Source: Nitrospirota bacterium (GTDB lineage Bacteria > Nitrospirota > Thermodesulfovibrionia > Thermodesulfovibrionales > Magnetobacteriaceae). From it: DNA of 6,325 bases. The translations under genes and the position numbers were made by a program. Shown one piece after another: positions 6,321-6,325 of this stretch (position 1 is its first letter; each line of letters begins with the position of its first letter). Under the pieces are notes generated by a model, which was given only the letters and a program-made list of their open reading frames with translations, had not been told where the DNA came from and searched no databases. The DNA lies in contig JADGAE010000115.1 of assembly GCA_015232165.1 (NCBI GenBank), positions 1 to 6,325 of the forward strand, read 5' to 3'.

Positions 6321-6325
6321 GGGCC

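Overview
The window is an ordinary bacterial housekeeping segment of about 6.3 kb. It is densely coding, with short intergenic gaps that carry pieces of a dispersed GC-rich repeat. Two gene groups converge. On the + strand, rph (RNase PH, 189-926) overlaps rdgB (non-canonical purine NTP pyrophosphatase, 901-1515). On the - strand, reading from the right edge, come ileS (isoleucyl-tRNA synthetase, about 6199-3368), lspA (lipoprotein signal peptidase, 3371-2874), a GyrI-like domain protein (2834-2220), and a small coiled-coil membrane protein (about 2020-1496) whose stop lies inside the end of rdgB.

The organism is a bacterium with lipoprotein processing and a type-1, zinc-finger IleRS. The ileS-lspA adjacency, the CCDC90/DUF1640-like coiled-coil protein and the GC-rich hairpin repeats beside gene starts recall what I remember of Nitrospirota and deltaproteobacterial genomes, including magnetotactic ones. 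This is inference only; nothing in the window fixes the taxonomy.

Region by region: 1-188 is non-coding and holds repeat copy A, a strong hairpin and a clear Shine-Dalgarno sequence for rph. 189-1515 is the rph-rdgB pair, for 3'-end RNA trimming and nucleotide-pool cleaning. 1516-1655 holds repeat copy C, which is read through in frame as the tail of the coiled-coil protein. 2045-2219 is a gap with a degenerate hairpin copy (D) and no gene. 2220-6220 is a probable three-gene transcription unit ileS-lspA-gyrI-like, with a 4-bp ATGA overlap and then a 39-bp gap. 6221-6325 holds a sigma70-like promoter candidate and repeat copy B.

I found no phage, CRISPR, defence, secretion or biosynthetic system. 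The features worth a second look are the modular repeat family, its capture as coding sequence by the coiled-coil gene, and a possible near-leaderless ileS transcript.
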